Positions 12,489 to 12,526 of a stretch of 12,526 nt of DNA are shown here, piece by piece; positions within the stretch are counted from its first letter, which is position 1, and each line of letters starts with the position of its first letter. The position numbers and the translations under genes were made by a program. Under the pieces are notes generated by a model, which searched no databases, was not told the DNA's origin, and saw nothing but the letters and a program-made list of their open reading frames with translations. Origin of the DNA: Methanocorpusculum sp. (GTDB lineage: Archaea; Halobacteriota; Methanomicrobia; Methanomicrobiales; Methanocorpusculaceae); assembly GCA_029987025.1 (NCBI GenBank), contig DALTWQ010000034.1, positions 1 to 12,526 of the forward strand, given 5' to 3'.

Positions 12489-12526
12489 AGCACGGCAGAG
12501 CCGTGCTTCGCTAAGCGAGCAAGCTC
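12489..12526. repeat. Cluster of short inverted repeats at the window edge
   Basis: AGCACGGC/GCCGTGCT (12489-12496/12500-12507) is a perfect 8-bp stem with a 3-nt loop. TCGCT/AGCGA (12508-12512/12514-12518) and GAGC/GCTC (12517-12520/12523-12526) follow directly. The stretch is clearly richer in G/C than the DNA before it and is cut by the window end. Its nature is unknown; a dispersed intergenic repeat or the end of a neighbouring element would fit. Confidence 0.45.

Overview
The window reads as chromosomal DNA of a methanogenic euryarchaeon, most likely order Methanomicrobiales; Methanocorpusculum is my best guess, but that is family-level pattern recognition, not a search. Signs of this are: archaeal TATA-binding protein and transcription factor S; cofG, for the deazaflavin of coenzyme F420; an archaeosortase; and the COG1900/NIL-ferredoxin/COG2122 set that methanogens use to make homocysteine from sulfide. 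Most transcription units have a TATA element centred about 27-32 bp before the start codon, as expected for leaderless or near-leaderless archaeal mRNAs.

Layout, left to right. (1) 1-236: non-coding, with a strong inverted repeat. (2) 237-2844, minus strand: a three-gene operon for sulfide assimilation into homocysteine, consisting of COG1900-CBS, NIL-domain 2x[4Fe-4S] ferredoxin and UPF0280. (3) 2941-4293, minus: a secreted protein with two near-identical 129-residue domains. (4) 4429-5722, minus: archaeosortase A followed 1 nt later by a HIT-family hydrolase. (5) 5839-6868, plus: the basal transcription genes for TFS and TBP. (6) 7063-8318, plus: a small two-helix membrane protein translationally coupled to cofG. 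(7) 8341-8529, minus: a minimal J-domain protein. (8) 8772-10286, plus: a PutP-type sodium/proline symporter, with GTG start, Shine-Dalgarno and a foldable leader unlike its neighbours. (9) 10575-12325, minus: a lipoprotein with two META-like domains, preceded by a membrane-tethered winged-helix regulator. (10) 12326-12526: regulator promoter with palindromes, then a run of short inverted repeats at the window edge.

Most of the window is housekeeping DNA, and I found no mobile element, CRISPR array, tRNA or rRNA. No gene-free stretch exceeds 300 bases. The less ordinary parts are the predicted structured leader of putP, the complete contiguous homocysteine operon with a palindrome above its promoter, the membrane-bound wHTH/META-lipoprotein pair, and the unknown membrane protein coupled to cofG.
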